Assembly: GCA_024516155.1 (NCBI GenBank)
Contig: JAJJXM010000082.1
Location: 124,001-188,000, forward strand
Length of the DNA stretch: 64,000 nt
Origin: Pyronema omphalodes
Lineage: Eukaryota; Ascomycota; Pezizomycetes; Pezizales; Pyronemataceae
Direction of reading: 5' to 3'
The first letter of the stretch is position 1. Every line of letters starts with the position of its first letter. Shown in pieces: positions 1 through 12,047 of the stretch. Made by a program: the position numbers and the translations under genes. Under the pieces are notes generated by a model. It did not search any database. It was not told the DNA's origin and saw nothing but the letters and a program-made list of their open reading frames with translations.

Positions 1-54
1 GGCCCGGAGCGCCCTTCCATAAGTATCTTCATAAGAAACATGATTGAGACCACC

Positions 55-610
55 CTAAGGCCTTCCCCCGCGTCCACCACGCCCACCGCGTGCTCCACCC
101 CTTCCGCGTCCTCCTCGTGCCGATCCTCCACGCCCCCGGTCGCCGCCTCTGTGACCGCTTGCTTGCTGAGCCGCCTGCTGCTCGCGTACAGCATCTATTA
201 TCTCATCGGGTAGACGAAGGTATTTAATCTGAAATAAAAACGACGCGTTAGTGAACCTCAATCATCATAAACCACCCAACCTGGAGCTATGCAGAGTCCA
301 ACCCCGCCCCCACCACGCGCACGTACGTTGTTTCCCCTAACATAAGCCTCCGGTAATCTATAAAAGCGATCACCATCAGGTGACGTCTGTACGACCTCTC
401 GTAGCGTAAGATTCATGTAGGTATCGCATTGAACCAAATGACCGTTAAGAGTTTCGCCGTTCTTGAGCTCGACAAGCATTGGGGAGCCTTGCGCGGCGGT
501 AAGAAGAGAGAGGGGTAACTATTCCGGGGTTACTGTATCAGTATACGTCACATTAGGTCACAATCACGGGGGATTCTGAGCGCGAAGACATAAATAATGG
601 AACTTACCAT
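55..610 (-). CDS. LSM4: U6 snRNA-associated Sm-like protein LSm4
   Basis: Subunit of the heteroheptameric LSm ring; LSm2-8 binds the 3' end of U6 snRNA in the nucleus and LSm1-7 promotes mRNA decapping in the cytoplasm. The model has three exons: 610-608, 518-327 and 228-55, giving 122 residues. Exon 2 reads [13 protein letters not shown] then [16 protein letters not shown], the Sm1 motif of the LSm4 family. Exon 3 supplies the Sm2 end ([11 protein letters not shown]) and a C-terminal RGG-rich tail of about 35 residues, as expected for LSm4. The first coding exon is only the ATG, followed at once by GTAAGT. The acceptor that restores the conserved N-terminus is the TAG just before position 518. 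A nearer CAG acceptor would put a stop directly after the ATG. Introns are 89 and 98 nt. Family assignment is secure; the ATG-only exon is inferred from frame and homology. Confidence 0.93.
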
Positions 611-3600
611 GTTGAGTTCTGATGTGAATAGCTAAATTGCTTGAATGCTCGTGAGGTACGGTATAGGCAAAGAGGTGGTGTTAAGGTTATCGCTTATCAG
701 ATCCGGTGTGGGAGCTTGGCGCGTTTCGTGGGCGCTCGCCGTAAAGCCAAAAGCCAAAAAGCCACCGAAAGTTGTCGGGTCGGCTGCTCACCTCTTCCAG
801 GTTTAACCAAACTACACGTGCTGCAACCTTGCAACCACGGCATGCGATGCGACGCGGTTGATCATCCTTTACATCAGCGACGCGATTCGGGCCAAGAAGA
901 TACCAAAATGTAGGGCAACACCTAGGGCCGGGATTCAATGCATTTAAGATGACTGAATTGATGGTGATCATTGAACCTTTTTAAGGCCTCATTTTGTTTT
1001 TTTTTTCTCAAAGGCCGGAGAACTCCAGGACGATATCGGATACTTATCGGATGCCTGTAGCCTTTGGTCTAGCTATTCCCAGGATATGAACCTTTCCGAA
1101 GCTGTCAGACTGTCATTCACGTGGAGGCAACGTTCAGCGGTGAGAATTCCTGGGAAACCATCATTACGGGAAAAGTTACCGGTCGGCGTTCAACAAAGAT
1201 GTCATGGTTTATTCCGGGTCTACGGTGCACTATGTTCACCTCGTGGAAACTGTCACCAATTTCGACGCCAAGCGGTAATCTCCTGACATGCATAAAATAG
1301 CCGCGATTTACGAACTTTAACAAGCATACATACAGAAGCTATGCATAAAAATCTGGCTAGCTATATGTAGAACACTTCATTTCTCAACTGCATAAAATTC
1401 GGCACGGACAATGTCATAGTAATTTACTCTCAGGCTCCCGACTATGGTTTCGTCGGCGATCGGTCTTCAGGTCCGTCAGTTTCACAAGTCTTAGGACACG
1501 GCTACATAGCAAGGCCGAAGCTCCGAAGGTTGGTACACTATTTACCAACTTACCATTGGAAAAATCCTGATAACCATTGGTAAAAGCTAAGGAAGCTACG
1601 GGTATCTATTATGTCGCAATAGTTTTGGTAATATCGGCCCCGATCCGATAGTTTTAGCCCGGGACTTGATACTTTCGCAATATCGGCTCCGAGCCGAAAA
1701 CACCGGGAGGAAGAGGCCCTACCACTTAGTAAGGAACTTAGTCAGGCTCGTGCTCAAAATGGCCAATGGGAATCAACAAAAGGAGGCATGGATCAATTAT
1801 GACCAGTCTAAACATGGTGAAACCGAATGCAAGATCAATTACACTGGACGTGGGGGACACTGACAGTAGTTGCCGAACCGTCCGAAAAAAATAGTGAACA
1901 CACGGCAAAATTTAGAGGACTTATACATATGTCATGGAGCCTTACAAACCTCTCGGAAGTCTCAGATGGCCTAGGGATAGCTGCCGAACCTAAACTCTCA
2001 GGAACTACGGGACCCACGGGCGAATATCACGGATGATGAGAGCTGGATCGACATGACGGCCTGTGGTTCTACTAACTGTGACTCCGGGGAAGAGTAGCCG
2101 AAGCTATCATCAGCTTGACAGCGAGAAACCGGATACGCCAGGTTGATCTTAGCATGCCGTCTATGTATCGGTGAGATTTACCGATTTTACTAAATCCTGA
2201 CTAACAGTCTCCTTAACGGCGGCTTCACCGGTCTTTGCACTGTGGGGTACCGCACATATCATGATACCTACAGAGTCCAGAGTCCAGACAGCTGTCATCG
2301 ATTACATATATCCGAGCCAGCCATTTTAAACATCTTTCTAAAGCCGTCCGAGTTCCGGATTAACCTTCATCCAAACAAAATAAAAATAAAATATCCTCCG
2401 TATTATCCACCGAGGCATGCACGTTTTATTTCGCCGGTATCAAATTCACATATTTATTATCAAGATTTCAGTACCTCTTTTTCTATATATATTTTCGTTT
2501 CATACCATCAAATTTTTCTTCCTATGTACTCAAAACGTTTCGGACCTGTTTCTATGGAAATGAAAGGAACACATAGAAACGCAACCCACCTCCTGCCAAG
2601 AAATCCCTCGATCTTCGGATCTGATAAACGTTAGATAACTTTAAGCTCTCTCTTCCATAGCCCCATTCCATGTCAACCATGGTTCCGACTTTGCGCTAGC
2701 CCTATTGCTAGATATGGTGGGACCCTGGCCCTGGCTTAGACAGGGGTAATAGTAGGGATTATGGTAAGCTCGAGTGATAAAAAGTGATTACATGCTTTTT
2801 CCTCGCTTCCGTCGACTCCCACCCGCTTAGTCAGTGCATGTAGCAAACCAAAAGCGATATCATGTTGCGGCGTAGTATTTGTAGCATGGTAAGAAATATC
2901 TACACCTTTTTCCCCTTCCATCCTCACTTCAACTCTGTAAATCCAACTTAAATATTATTTTTGTATGATGGATCCTTCCTCCCTTCTCCTCTTCTCTTCT
3001 CTTCTCTTCTTTGCTTCGTCCTCTATTCTCAAGCGAGATGTCTGTCATATATACTCTCAATCCATCTCATCTCAAACCCACCCATACCAAACCCTATTCC
3101 TATCCCTAATATCTCATTAGCCACCTTCCACATAGTTTCCAGCTTGCCGTAACATCCGACTTGGTATATACTATAACCGCGCTACATGTGCACACTATGA
3201 ACCGACCGAGATAGACGCGATCGGACCTCCTTTTTTTTATTTCTATAGCACATACATACATACTTACCAATATCCATCTTCCAGATTTCTCAAAGCAGAC
3301 CTTGTATCGATTTTATTATTTATTTCTAAAAAGAAATATCGGTCCTGTGTATTACGATGAAATCCAGGTTCCAGTGAAAAAAAAAAAAAAATACTTCCCT
3401 TGTATATACATACAGAATTATACTTCCATATTTCTCTATTTCTGTATTTCCATTTATCACATTCAATTCCGTCTCTTTATTTTCCCCATTTCCCTACGTC
3501 CACAGTCCAGAACCCCCAAAAAAGCCCTAGAATTAATTTCCGTCGTAAGGATCCCCAGCCCATTTTTGTTTGTCGTTTCCTGGTCCTATGGTCTATGGCT

Positions 3601-3715
3601 TTTCGTTTCCCCGTGGTCTATGGCTCTGTTTTTTTTTTCGTGGCTTCTCGCTATTGACAAATGCTTTGCGTTACCTGGTAAATACCTGCCTGGTGAATCG
3701 AAAATATCCTTGCAA

Positions 3716-3756
3716 GCTCTGCGGGCTTTGCGGGCTCTGCGGGTTCTGCGGGCTCT
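3716..3756. repeat. 9-bp tandem repeat (GCGGGCTCT)
   Basis: About four and a half copies of a 9-bp unit GCGGGCTCT with single-base variants (CTTT, TTCT). Because the period is a multiple of three it stays open in several frames on both strands, which explains the Leu-Arg-Ala and Ala-Glu-Pro shadow frames here. Confidence 0.85.
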
Positions 3757-3894
3757 GTGAACTCTCGGAGGTGGCGAGTGGCGTTTATAAGCCACTTTCC
3801 ACTATGTAAACGAGATGGAAGTGTATGTATAAGGGGAACGACCGGGAAACGTGGATGAGGGACTGAGGGGCTTGATTTTTGTGGCATGTAGCAT

Positions 3895-3930
3895 GTGGCG
3901 GGTGGCGGGTGGCGGGTGGCGTGAGGCGTG
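3895..3930. repeat. 7-bp tandem repeat (GGGTGGC)
   Basis: Four near-exact copies of GGTGGCG followed by two degenerate copies (GTGAGGCG). G-rich on the + strand. Confidence 0.85.
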
Positions 3931-4112
3931 AAAGGTAAAGTGAAGTATGCATGAGTGTAATAAGAAATGAAAAAAGTGAACAGCAAGAAACTTTTTGTTA
4001 TCAACATTTTTTTTTTCCTCAATATTTTCAATATTTGGAATATTTCCCTTTCCATTGACCAGTTGTAAACAATTAAAGTACGCTATGTAGCTTCACAACG
4101 TTTCAACACACA

Positions 4113-4127
4113 CCCCCCCCCCCCCCC
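4113..4127. repeat. Poly-C tract
   Basis: An uninterrupted run of 15 C, followed by more C-rich sequence. It is one of several long G/C homopolymers in noncoding parts of the window. Confidence 0.9.
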
Positions 4128-5141
4128 TCCCCAACACCCCCCGTTTCGGAGTTTCGGAAGCCGCCAATCATTTTGCATCGCGCCTATTTCCACCAATCCC
4201 AATCCAGCAACTTCTAACTTCCACTAACTTTATCTAACTTTGTTAAGTTTCCTTTTACTGACAATGCACATCCGACATGTCAGTTCACCTTCCCCACAAT
4301 GAATCCATCGTACACCCCCTAACTGCCACATGGGAATGACGATTATGGTGCTATAATGCTATGCAGCCCCTTGGATTGAAAGACTCCAGATACCGTGCAA
4401 GGAAGGGAAAACGCCGTGTTATTTATGAATGTTCCCATTTGGAAGTTTCTTGGAAAGTTTATAATCAATGGCTTCTTGTATGTATGTATGGTATGTGATA
4501 TGTATCGTTTTTGTTTTTCTCTTTAGTATAGCTAGCCTCTACACACCTATCCGTTCACTCCACGCATCCCCTATGTGTATCCTTCGAAATACGTCTCTAT
4601 CCGCACCTCCCAACTACATCTCCGTCTCACTGCATCCCCGTTCGTAAAGGTAAAAAAGTGAAAGAAAAAAAACAGACGCTAAGCCGTCATGAGAAAAGAA
4701 TCCCCAAACAAAACAAAGAAAACACCCCAACCCCTAACTACAAACCATCAGAAACAGACCCACAATCCAATCTGCAATAAAAAACAAACCAGTAGAAATT
4801 TAAAAAGAACACACCCTAAACCTGATTATCCGTAAGAAGAAATAGTAAAAACACAACCATAAAACACCGTTGAAACAAAACAACCCAAACCCCGAACCTA
4901 TTACCCTAATATCCCAACCCTAAGAAAACAAATTATAAAGAAAGGCAAGAATTATGAAGATATCAACTAAGAAAACAAAAGAAAACAAAACAGTAAACAG
5001 TAAATGAACTAAAACAGAAGAAGGAGAGTGATGTGGTATCAAGTAAAGTAAAGTTAATAGTAATAATAAATCAATTAGCCGCAAAACGCCCCAACCCAAA
5101 GCGAAAATCAATCGACATTTCAATCTCCACACCAATTCGTA

Positions 5142-6980
5142 CTAAAATATGCCAGGCGAACAACCCAGGCCACCAGAGTGGAGCATCATATCCCAAGCCT
5201 CGGTACTTCCGAGCACACCATGACTCGAGCCCTGAAACATCTCACTAGAGTAACATTTCGGTGATGAAAGTTCGCGTTGTAGCTTTTCCAGGCTAGCCTT
5301 ACGCCCGGCTTTACGCATCTCCTCCAGAGACTCAAGGATAACGCATTCGGAGGAGGCAGTACGACGCCTTGTGCGCCGTGCAGGTGGTGCTTGAAGCAAA
5401 GGTCCTGTAGGTTGCGGCGGGGGAGGCGTCGGCATAGGAGGGACAGATCTTCTTTTCGGACGAGAGGCGTCGTGGCTTCCATAGTTCATTATAGAGAGGT
5501 TTGTAGAATGTCTTCTTGGCACCATGTCGACAAGGTGGTTGTGGTAACTCTCGCCATCGTCAATGTCTTCCTCCTCGTGGTCAGACGCCGGGAATTCAAA
5601 CTGATTGCTATCGGTAGCCACTGCAGTAGTGAACCAGGAGATCCTATTCTTTGCGTTGATTTCCGCGTGATCTTCGTCTGGGTCAACCTCGCTACCGGCG
5701 GAGGAGCCAAGCACAAGCGAGTTTCTGCTGGATATGAAAGAATGTCGGTTACTTTTACTGTGAATACTGGCACAGGTTGTACTAGCAGGTCTGCGTGGTC
5801 CGGGTGAGTATTTTAGTGCGGGAGATCTGGGTCCTGGAGTTGAGGGTGCCCTCGCAGGCGAGTACGGAATGGGAGGAAGTGGAGATGTCGGTGCAGAATA
5901 AATCGAAGGCGCATATATCGGACTCTTCAAAGCTGAATCATTCTCGTAAAGCGGCTCGGATACCGTAGACTGGAAAGATCGGCGCCAATTAGGGTTGTGC
6001 TTTGGTGATGGTGCCCCGTTTGAGACATCCGATATCATAGTGGGGGCTGTTGATGCCATTGAATTCCGACGGCTGTCAAATACGCTGGAATAATCGCTGG
6101 CAGAGGAAGATGCACTATATTCGTCGATTGAGGGCATCGAGATGTCTCTACGTGGAAAGCGGGGACTAGTCATCGGAGACGAGATGCTTCTCGGTGAAGG
6201 CAAGACATTGCTTTGTTCCCTCTTCTCATTCCGGTCAAATTCTTCTTCGTCATCTGAGCTCTCGTCAAACATATTGACAAGCATCTGAATTCCAATGTGA
6301 GTATCTTTGGCCGTAGTCTTGTGAGTAGCTCGGTATGGCGATAGTCGGCTGTTGTCGATTTCGTGGGTTCGCTCCGAAGGTCTCAAGTTCGATTGTGATG
6401 GCTCTAGCTTAAGTTCAGGCGGTCTTCGACGAGTGTCTTTCTTAGGAGGTGCAGGGAACGAAGGTAACCGAGAGGTCTGTGGCGGAAGATCTTCGACTGG
6501 TAGTGATGCTGCCTTGACGGGCTTCTCAGGCGGAGGTGCAAGATTGCGTTTGTTATGCTGTGGGATTTCGAGAGAATAGGCGAAACTCTTTTTGAATGCA
6601 TCGTCGTTTGCTGAGGCAGAGTTTCTTTTGCTGAGTGAGAACCTCATCTTGAATGAAGTTCGTCTGGTTGGTTGTGGTAATGAACGTGGGGTAATGGATG
6701 TGGTGGACTCAGTGTCGAATGACGTTTCTGGTGAGGTCGAAGAAGAAGAAGAGTTGAAAGAGGGGTGGCCATCCTGCAGCTTAATAGATGGAATGATTGA
6801 CGTCTGAAGCCCACGTCCATATGATGGGACAAAGGTCTCCGTTGTGGCGTGCGGAGATAATGTGAGCTCATAATCGTTGCCCCCCTCCCCAAGTCCACCT
6901 GCTTTGAATTGAACAGCCCGATCCCTAGCTTGGTTCCGACATCGACGCTTCGGCACGAACGAAAACTTAGAGTTCAACAT
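5142..6980 (-). CDS. Serine/proline-rich disordered protein, unknown function
   Basis: Uninterrupted 612-residue frame starting at the ATG of MLNSKFSFVPKRR. The frame stays open a few codons upstream but has no ATG there, only a TTG. I do not recognise a domain. The protein is mostly low complexity: a Ser/Thr-rich N-terminal third, an acidic stretch (DESSDDEEEFDRNE) near residue 245, many S-P and P-R-S blocks, a second acidic cluster (DHEEEDIDDGES), a proline run (MPTPPPPQP) followed by basic residues (RRTRRR), and a short C-terminal amphipathic stretch (LESLEEMRKAGRKASLEKLQ). This looks like a phosphoregulated, intrinsically disordered cytoplasmic or cortical protein of filamentous fungi. 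Length, frame bias and absence of stops make it a real gene; function is not inferred. An upstream noncoding or coding exon is possible because a CAG acceptor-like site lies just before the ATG. Confidence 0.75.
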   Translation of the reverse strand: MLNSKFSFVPKRRCRNQARDRAVQFKAGGLGEGGNDYELTLSPHATTETFVPSYGRGLQTSIIPSIKLQDGHPSFNSSSSSTSPETSFDTESTTSITPRSLPQPTRRTSFKMRFSLSKRNSASANDDAFKKSFAYSLEIPQHNKRNLAPPPEKPVKAASLPVEDLPPQTSRLPSFPAPPKKDTRRRPPELKLEPSQSNLRPSERTHEIDNSRLSPYRATHKTTAKDTHIGIQMLVNMFDESSDDEEEFDRNEKREQSNVLPSPRSISSPMTSPRFPRRDISMPSIDEYSASSSASDYSSVFDSRRNSMASTAPTMISDVSNGAPSPKHNPNWRRSFQSTVSEPLYENDSALKSPIYAPSIYSAPTSPLPPIPYSPARAPSTPGPRSPALKYSPGPRRPASTTCASIHSKSNRHSFISSRNSLVLGSSAGSEVDPDEDHAEINAKNRISWFTTAVATDSNQFEFPASDHEEEDIDDGESYHNHLVDMVPRRHSTNLSIMNYGSHDASRPKRRSVPPMPTPPPPQPTGPLLQAPPARRTRRRTASSECVILESLEEMRKAGRKASLEKLQRELSSPKCYSSEMFQGSSHGVLGSTEAWDMMLHSGGLGCSPGIF

Positions 6981-7311
6981 TATGGTGTGCTCTGCTAGCT
7001 GTAACCCTGACAATTGAAACTTGGGACTTTTCTGGGCACCGAAACCGTGCGCGAGATGTGACTTGCCCTACCAGCTTAGCTCGACGATGTGAATATGGCG
7101 AGCATTCATTCATACACACCCACCTAAAGTCCCCGCTGAAGTCCAGAAGCTGTAGTAAAAATGATTATTGAACCAGATCGTGCTGACCCGATTTAACGGT
7201 TGATAAGAAAGATAGGAATAAAAATCGTGATCGAAGACGCCCAGCTCTCAAAAAACGGCTGAAAATGACGAACGTCTCCCGCAGATCACAGAAGTGTTGG
7301 TAATCGGGCCT
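6981..7311. other. Short intergenic region
   Basis: About 330 bp between two minus-strand frames. It probably carries the promoter and 5' UTR of the serine-rich protein. I see no clear TATA box. Confidence 0.4.
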
Positions 7312-7657
7312 TCAGACGTCTGTGGATGCAAGACATTCAAGATTCGAATGTCTGGGGAAGAGTTTGAGAACGGAGAAGTTATCTTCAACGGTACAAAGTG
7401 CAATGATGCAGGCTGAGAGCTGTCTGGCGGATGCCGCTAGCTGAAAAGGATATTGCTGACCGGCGGCGGACCTGGGGTCGGTGATGGATCTAGCTGAGTT
7501 GGGGACAGTGCGTCTTATACCAAATCTCGTTAATGAGGTACCGCTCTTTGGGGACCGGTTGTCCGGTTTTACGTAGCGTGGAGGTGGCAGGGAGAGGGGG
7601 GGGGGGGGGCATGTAGCTTGTTAGCCCTGAATTCAGACGAGGAGGCGGTTGAGACAT
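7312..7657 (-). CDS. Possible small two-exon gene, 98 residues
   Basis: I propose exon 1 at 7657-7521 and exon 2 at 7471-7312, separated by a 49-nt intron (GTATAAG donor, CCAG acceptor). Exon 1 starts at an ATG and reads MSQPPPRLNSGL, then a short proline run encoded by a 14-base poly-C, then KERYLINEI. Joining across the intron restores a Trp codon and keeps the frame open for 52 more codons (beginning SAAGQQYPFQLAAS) to a TGA. Intron size matches the confirmed introns in this window. Against it: the branch site is not canonical, I recognise no family, and the frame is short enough to be open by chance. Confidence 0.33.
7596..7609. repeat. Poly-G tract
   Basis: A run of 14 G on the + strand. 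If the small gene above is real, this run encodes part of its proline stretch, so slippage here would shift its frame. Confidence 0.9.
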
Positions 7658-10600
7658 GTTGAGAAGGTGGCATGGTTGAAAGGTGGGAATGGAGCATGAA
7701 TCCAGGACAGGTTTCTGTTTCGACTGCCGCTGAGTCAGTTTGCACACTTTGCTTTTTTCGCCGCACTGCACACACTGTGTCGGTGATCAGTGGAACTTCC
7801 CTTCATACCGCTTCATACTTCATACTTCCACTTCCACCGCACATATACAGCAATTATTGAGCAATCATTAAGCAATCATTCAGCAATACCCCTTTCTGAT
7901 TACAGCACATCAAACGGTTACTGCCCAAAGACCGGCGAATGATCAACAGCAAGTGAGTCTCAGAATGGGTCCTTACTGCCTTCTTCTCACAGACCCCTTC
8001 ACAATCCTGCTCCCCATATGTCCCAGAAATACGCATCGCGACGGGCAGTATCAAGCCGATTTTAATTCACCACTATCTAGTAGGTAATCCCAGAGCTTGT
8101 TTTGTTTGGTGTTGCCACCACTCAGTTCTACCCGTGCTTAGCACTGACTGCAATGCGTGGTGGTCCTCAGATATTTTGCCGGTAGATGAGCATTCGAAAT
8201 AAATAAATGAGGTGGGCTGGCTGAGCTTGAAGCTAGAGGAACTCTAGAGAAACGATGCCACGACCGTCTTATGCGTAAAAATAACCAAAGGACCTTGTAA
8301 GGTTACTCGTGGCTGTGGGCTGCGAAGTTGAGGTTCAAAGAGAGGAAGGGGGCTCGGTTATTTTCCTTGCCAGGCGTGACTTTAGAAATCTACATCCTGA
8401 ATCCATGAATACATACACGTTCAGGGGCTGGCGTGGTTGACATTGACAGAGAACCATTGTGGCGAGCTAGAGTGCAGGCCTGAGTGGAAGAGTATCCAGT
8501 ACAAAAGGTATCAAAGTCCTCGTCAGCTCGTCGATTCGTAACCTTCAGTATCAAAATTCGTCACCGCCATTCATTGCGGTCCTGAAAATCATCAAGACAC
8601 TCCTGAGTGGACATTGCCCCTCTAATCTGCACTGTCATTCCGTCATGCAATGCAATGCATGGTACCTGCATATATCTAGCCGGGAGCCTCACGCAATTTA
8701 TCCATGCAATATCCCTCGAACGCGTGCGTGCGTGGACTCGTGGAGTCTTGACAATTCATTAGTCCATTATAAGTTAGAGCATTCTCGTCTCTTTTTGGAA
8801 TCTTGCCTTTTGCAGTTACTCTACTCTCTCTTCATACTTCATTCCCTTTGAAGTTAGTTCCCTCGCCCCACCAAGGCCCGCCAAGGTGGTCGACCCGGAA
8901 CGGAGGCAGTCAAGTATTCCCCTGCTCCCTGCCAAACGTGCCAAGAGAGGAAGCAGATCTCTGGTAAGCAGGGGCCCTTCTGCGATCAGGTGTTACAGCC
9001 GCGCTACTCATTCGAGTATCCGCTGTGAGTCGGCAATTTGGGGGCCAAACCCGAGGAAGGGGGTTTCTCATTTGTTATGGCGGCACTGGGAGACTGAGGA
9101 ATCCTATCCGATATTCCACGCTGATGTAAAGACTGATAAGGATTTAGGAAGAACCGAGGGAGATCTGTCGGTGAAGTTAGTATCCACTGTGGAGCCATGA
9201 ATTTTGGTTCTGAAAAAAGAAACGTGGTCCCAGTTACATACATAACTACTCAAATGATAAAAAGTCTGAAGTGCAAAAACGAACTAAAAACAGTGAGCCG
9301 GCCTCATGAACTTCGCCAATGAAAAATAGCCAAATTTCGTATGGTCATCGTAGTGGTATTCATCATGCAAGCCTCATGAAAATGGCGTCGGATGTTTCCT
9401 GGCAAACGTCTCTTCCGAACCATCTCGTGGCAGCCAGGAATCACTTTTGTGGCTTGAAGAGCAGGGGTGTTCTCCGGTCGTGGGGTATCGGGGGGAGAGG
9501 CAGCGGGGGAGCTAACTTCACTTTGAAGCGAGGAGGTGGACTATCACAGATTCAGTATAATCCACCGTGGGTGGTGATGGAATCTCCGTATGCATGCGGA
9601 CTCGCGGAGGGCAGCAGAGGATTGTGTAGCTTATGTAGCTAGGCTAGCGTGTGAATATGTAGCGTGGACTTAGGGGGCTCGTCTATCAACATCACCGGTT
9701 TATAGACGGTCTCTTAATATGGAGCTGCATGTGGAAATGCAGTAAACAAATGAAGATGTTTGTTTAGGGCAGCCTAGACTACTGACCGGTTTATCGATAT
9801 CACCGGTCAAGTAGACATACAGACGGACTTAGTTACAAGATTGTGGAAAAACGCCGGATGTTTACCAAGCTATTAATCGAAGATCCCCGGGGGATATTTT
9901 GCAGAAATGCGGGATGTCAATAATTCTTGACCAATGAAATCCGTAACCAACTACACTTTGTACATACGGAACTGCGTATGGCACTTATGAGTTGTATGTT
10001 GCTATCCGAAATCTCTGTCTAAAATTATGGACGAATTGAATCAATTTCTCGGTTCAAGATTGACGGTGAACGGTAAGGAAAACACTTCATGTCCGATGCC
10101 ATAATTTCTGTTGGAATCCGAAATATCGATCTTAATAGAACCTGGGAACGGTGCAATCGATGGGTAGACACATCACCGGTGTCATCAAGAACAGGTAAAA
10201 CAGTTGTACATAAAGCGGCATGTATCAAGCCTCAACATGTAGAATGTAGTATAAATGTTTTACACAGGATGAAGGGAGTACAAAGTACAGTATCGAAGGA
10301 TTCTGTTCTCCCAGTAAACCATGCAAAATTCTCACCGAGAGTTTCTGGATTACACTTGACATTTACAAACCTCCCCTCATCCACATCCAAGTTTTCTATT
10401 AGAAGCCAATAAAGCCGGCGGACAATGGGGAAAATGTGATCCGTATCCCCGTAAATTTTAAGTTTCAACAGTTTTATCCATCAAGTAAAAATTATCAACA
10501 TTACCGAGTCCATTATTATCCGGTGGAACTGTAGTTCCGATTTTCCAATACGGGATGTCCGGAGTCAGGATACCCAAAGTCTCGGTACTCCGTACCTTCC

Positions 10601-12047
10601 TCACCGGCCGTAGTATCCTGCCAAAGTCAACCATGACTTATCGTAACTTCTAATGGGTAAATGGAAGTCATCAGAGACATCACTAACGATTTAGTCACTC
10701 GCCTGGTCACCGAACTTTTCGGTCCACGGTCAATCGATAAGTTAAGTAATGACCCCACGCCAGTTTACCAATCCTGTTCAACGGTGTCGAATAACCAAAG
10801 TCAGCAAAGATCACCGAAAATCAAGCTAATAACGTTCATCTAATAACATCTGGGGAAGTTCAACGTCTCGCGTGGTTCTAAACGGCAGAACCAAACGGTA
10901 AACACCATTTCCCATTCAACATTTTCCTGAACGAGGTTCATTTTTTATCGCGCAAAAATCATCCGCGGCATCTGTATGTAAAAAAGCGTGCCAGGTAGAT
11001 CATCCGCGGTAAATTTCACGCAAGTTAGGAAACGCCGTTAAATTACACCTTCACATTCTTCACCCTTCAAAGCATGTAGTCCCAATCTAACGGTAGTCAC
11101 CAGCTACCCAAAACGGTAATTAATAGTACTGAAGGTGATGCATCACATCATCTCATCATCGGGGGATTTTCGTAGTATTTTTATGCACAATACAAAACGG
11201 CAATTACCGCTGTCTTCTCCCAAAATTCTCTCCCTCCCAATTTTTTTACTCCCGCCACGTGTGGTGATAGTCGGTGAACTCGATGAAATCCGAGATTCCA
11301 TGAAATGTCTTGGATGACAGCATTGTCTAGCTTTGCTTTGTCAAAATTGTCCATGTAGATGCTATAATGGATCCTCAATGATGGGACATTGGGGAAGTTG
11401 TGGAGGAGAAGGGTCTACGGATGATAGACGTGCGAAGTTGTACGAATCAAGGTCACGAAGTCCCTATGTATCAGTCATGATGCACCTTTGGCAAGCTTTG
11501 CCATGAGAAGTAGCTGTCAACGGATGATGTGGCATGCGATGGCAATGCTCATCGGCTGGGCATAGACGACGGGGCGTAATCGCGTATACCTCAAGCTCCT
11601 TACATTTTTTTCTACACGCGTTGACTACGCGCTCCCAGATGATACCATGAACGCGTAACAAGTTGGTGATGATACCGCGAAAATACTTACCTGTAAAATG
11701 CTGGTATTCGTCAATCGTTTCATCGGTGTCGTTGTTGTTGTTGCATCCAAGTCTTGGCTTGTTTACACCCGAATCGTACTCTGCATCATCATACATACGC
11801 GAAGTCGAATTTTCCCCACAAACCTCCAATCGCTATCCGCGCCACCCAAAATCACGTCTTCTGCACCCCACACGATTAACGCGCAGAAGAAACTTTCGTC
11901 ATAATTCAAGTAACTAGGTGAGTTGCGCGTTTTTGCGCGTTCTCGAACGCCATCTACAGGCTGGCATTGGCAACTTACTGACGCGACGTGATAGCGATAA
12001 CGGTGGCGAAACTCACACGGGAGATTGATAGAGTAGTGTGAAGCATA
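7658..12047. other. Gene-poor interval upstream of the giant gene
   Basis: About 4.4 kb with only short open frames. Between roughly 9680 and 10190 the hexamer ACCGGT recurs in both orientations, often as ATCACCGGT or ACCGGTTTAT. This may be a remnant of a small inverted-repeat element, but I cannot draw clear ends. A possible 66-residue spliced gene on the minus strand (11517-11796) is described under findings. The last 130 bp should contain the promoter of the giant gene. Confidence 0.45.
11925..11940. promoter_or_regulatory. Pair of MCB-like GCGCGT boxes
   Basis: Two GCGCGT hexamers 10 bp apart, about 110 bp before the start codon of the giant gene. Read on the minus strand they are ACGCGC, close to the MluI cell-cycle box ACGCGT bound by MBF in yeasts. 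A further GACGCGAC lies nearer the ATG. Function is inferred from motif similarity only. Confidence 0.28.

Larger units (their letters stand above)
611..5141. other. Gene-poor interval with simple repeats
   Basis: About 4.5 kb between LSM4 and the next gene. I find no reading frame with a recognisable domain and no convincing spliced gene. The left part (about 650-2640) is of mixed composition with short open frames on both strands. From about 2900 onward it is AT-rich with pyrimidine runs, and 4640-5130 is strongly A-rich on the + strand. Short GC-rich tandem repeats and a poly-C run are listed separately. It could hold old transposon remains or a noncoding RNA, but nothing visible proves either. 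Confidence 0.5.

Noticed and set aside
8886..9200. 104-codon frame on the plus strand, with a 79-codon frame opposite
   Set aside because: Neither has a supportable start, splice context or known domain.
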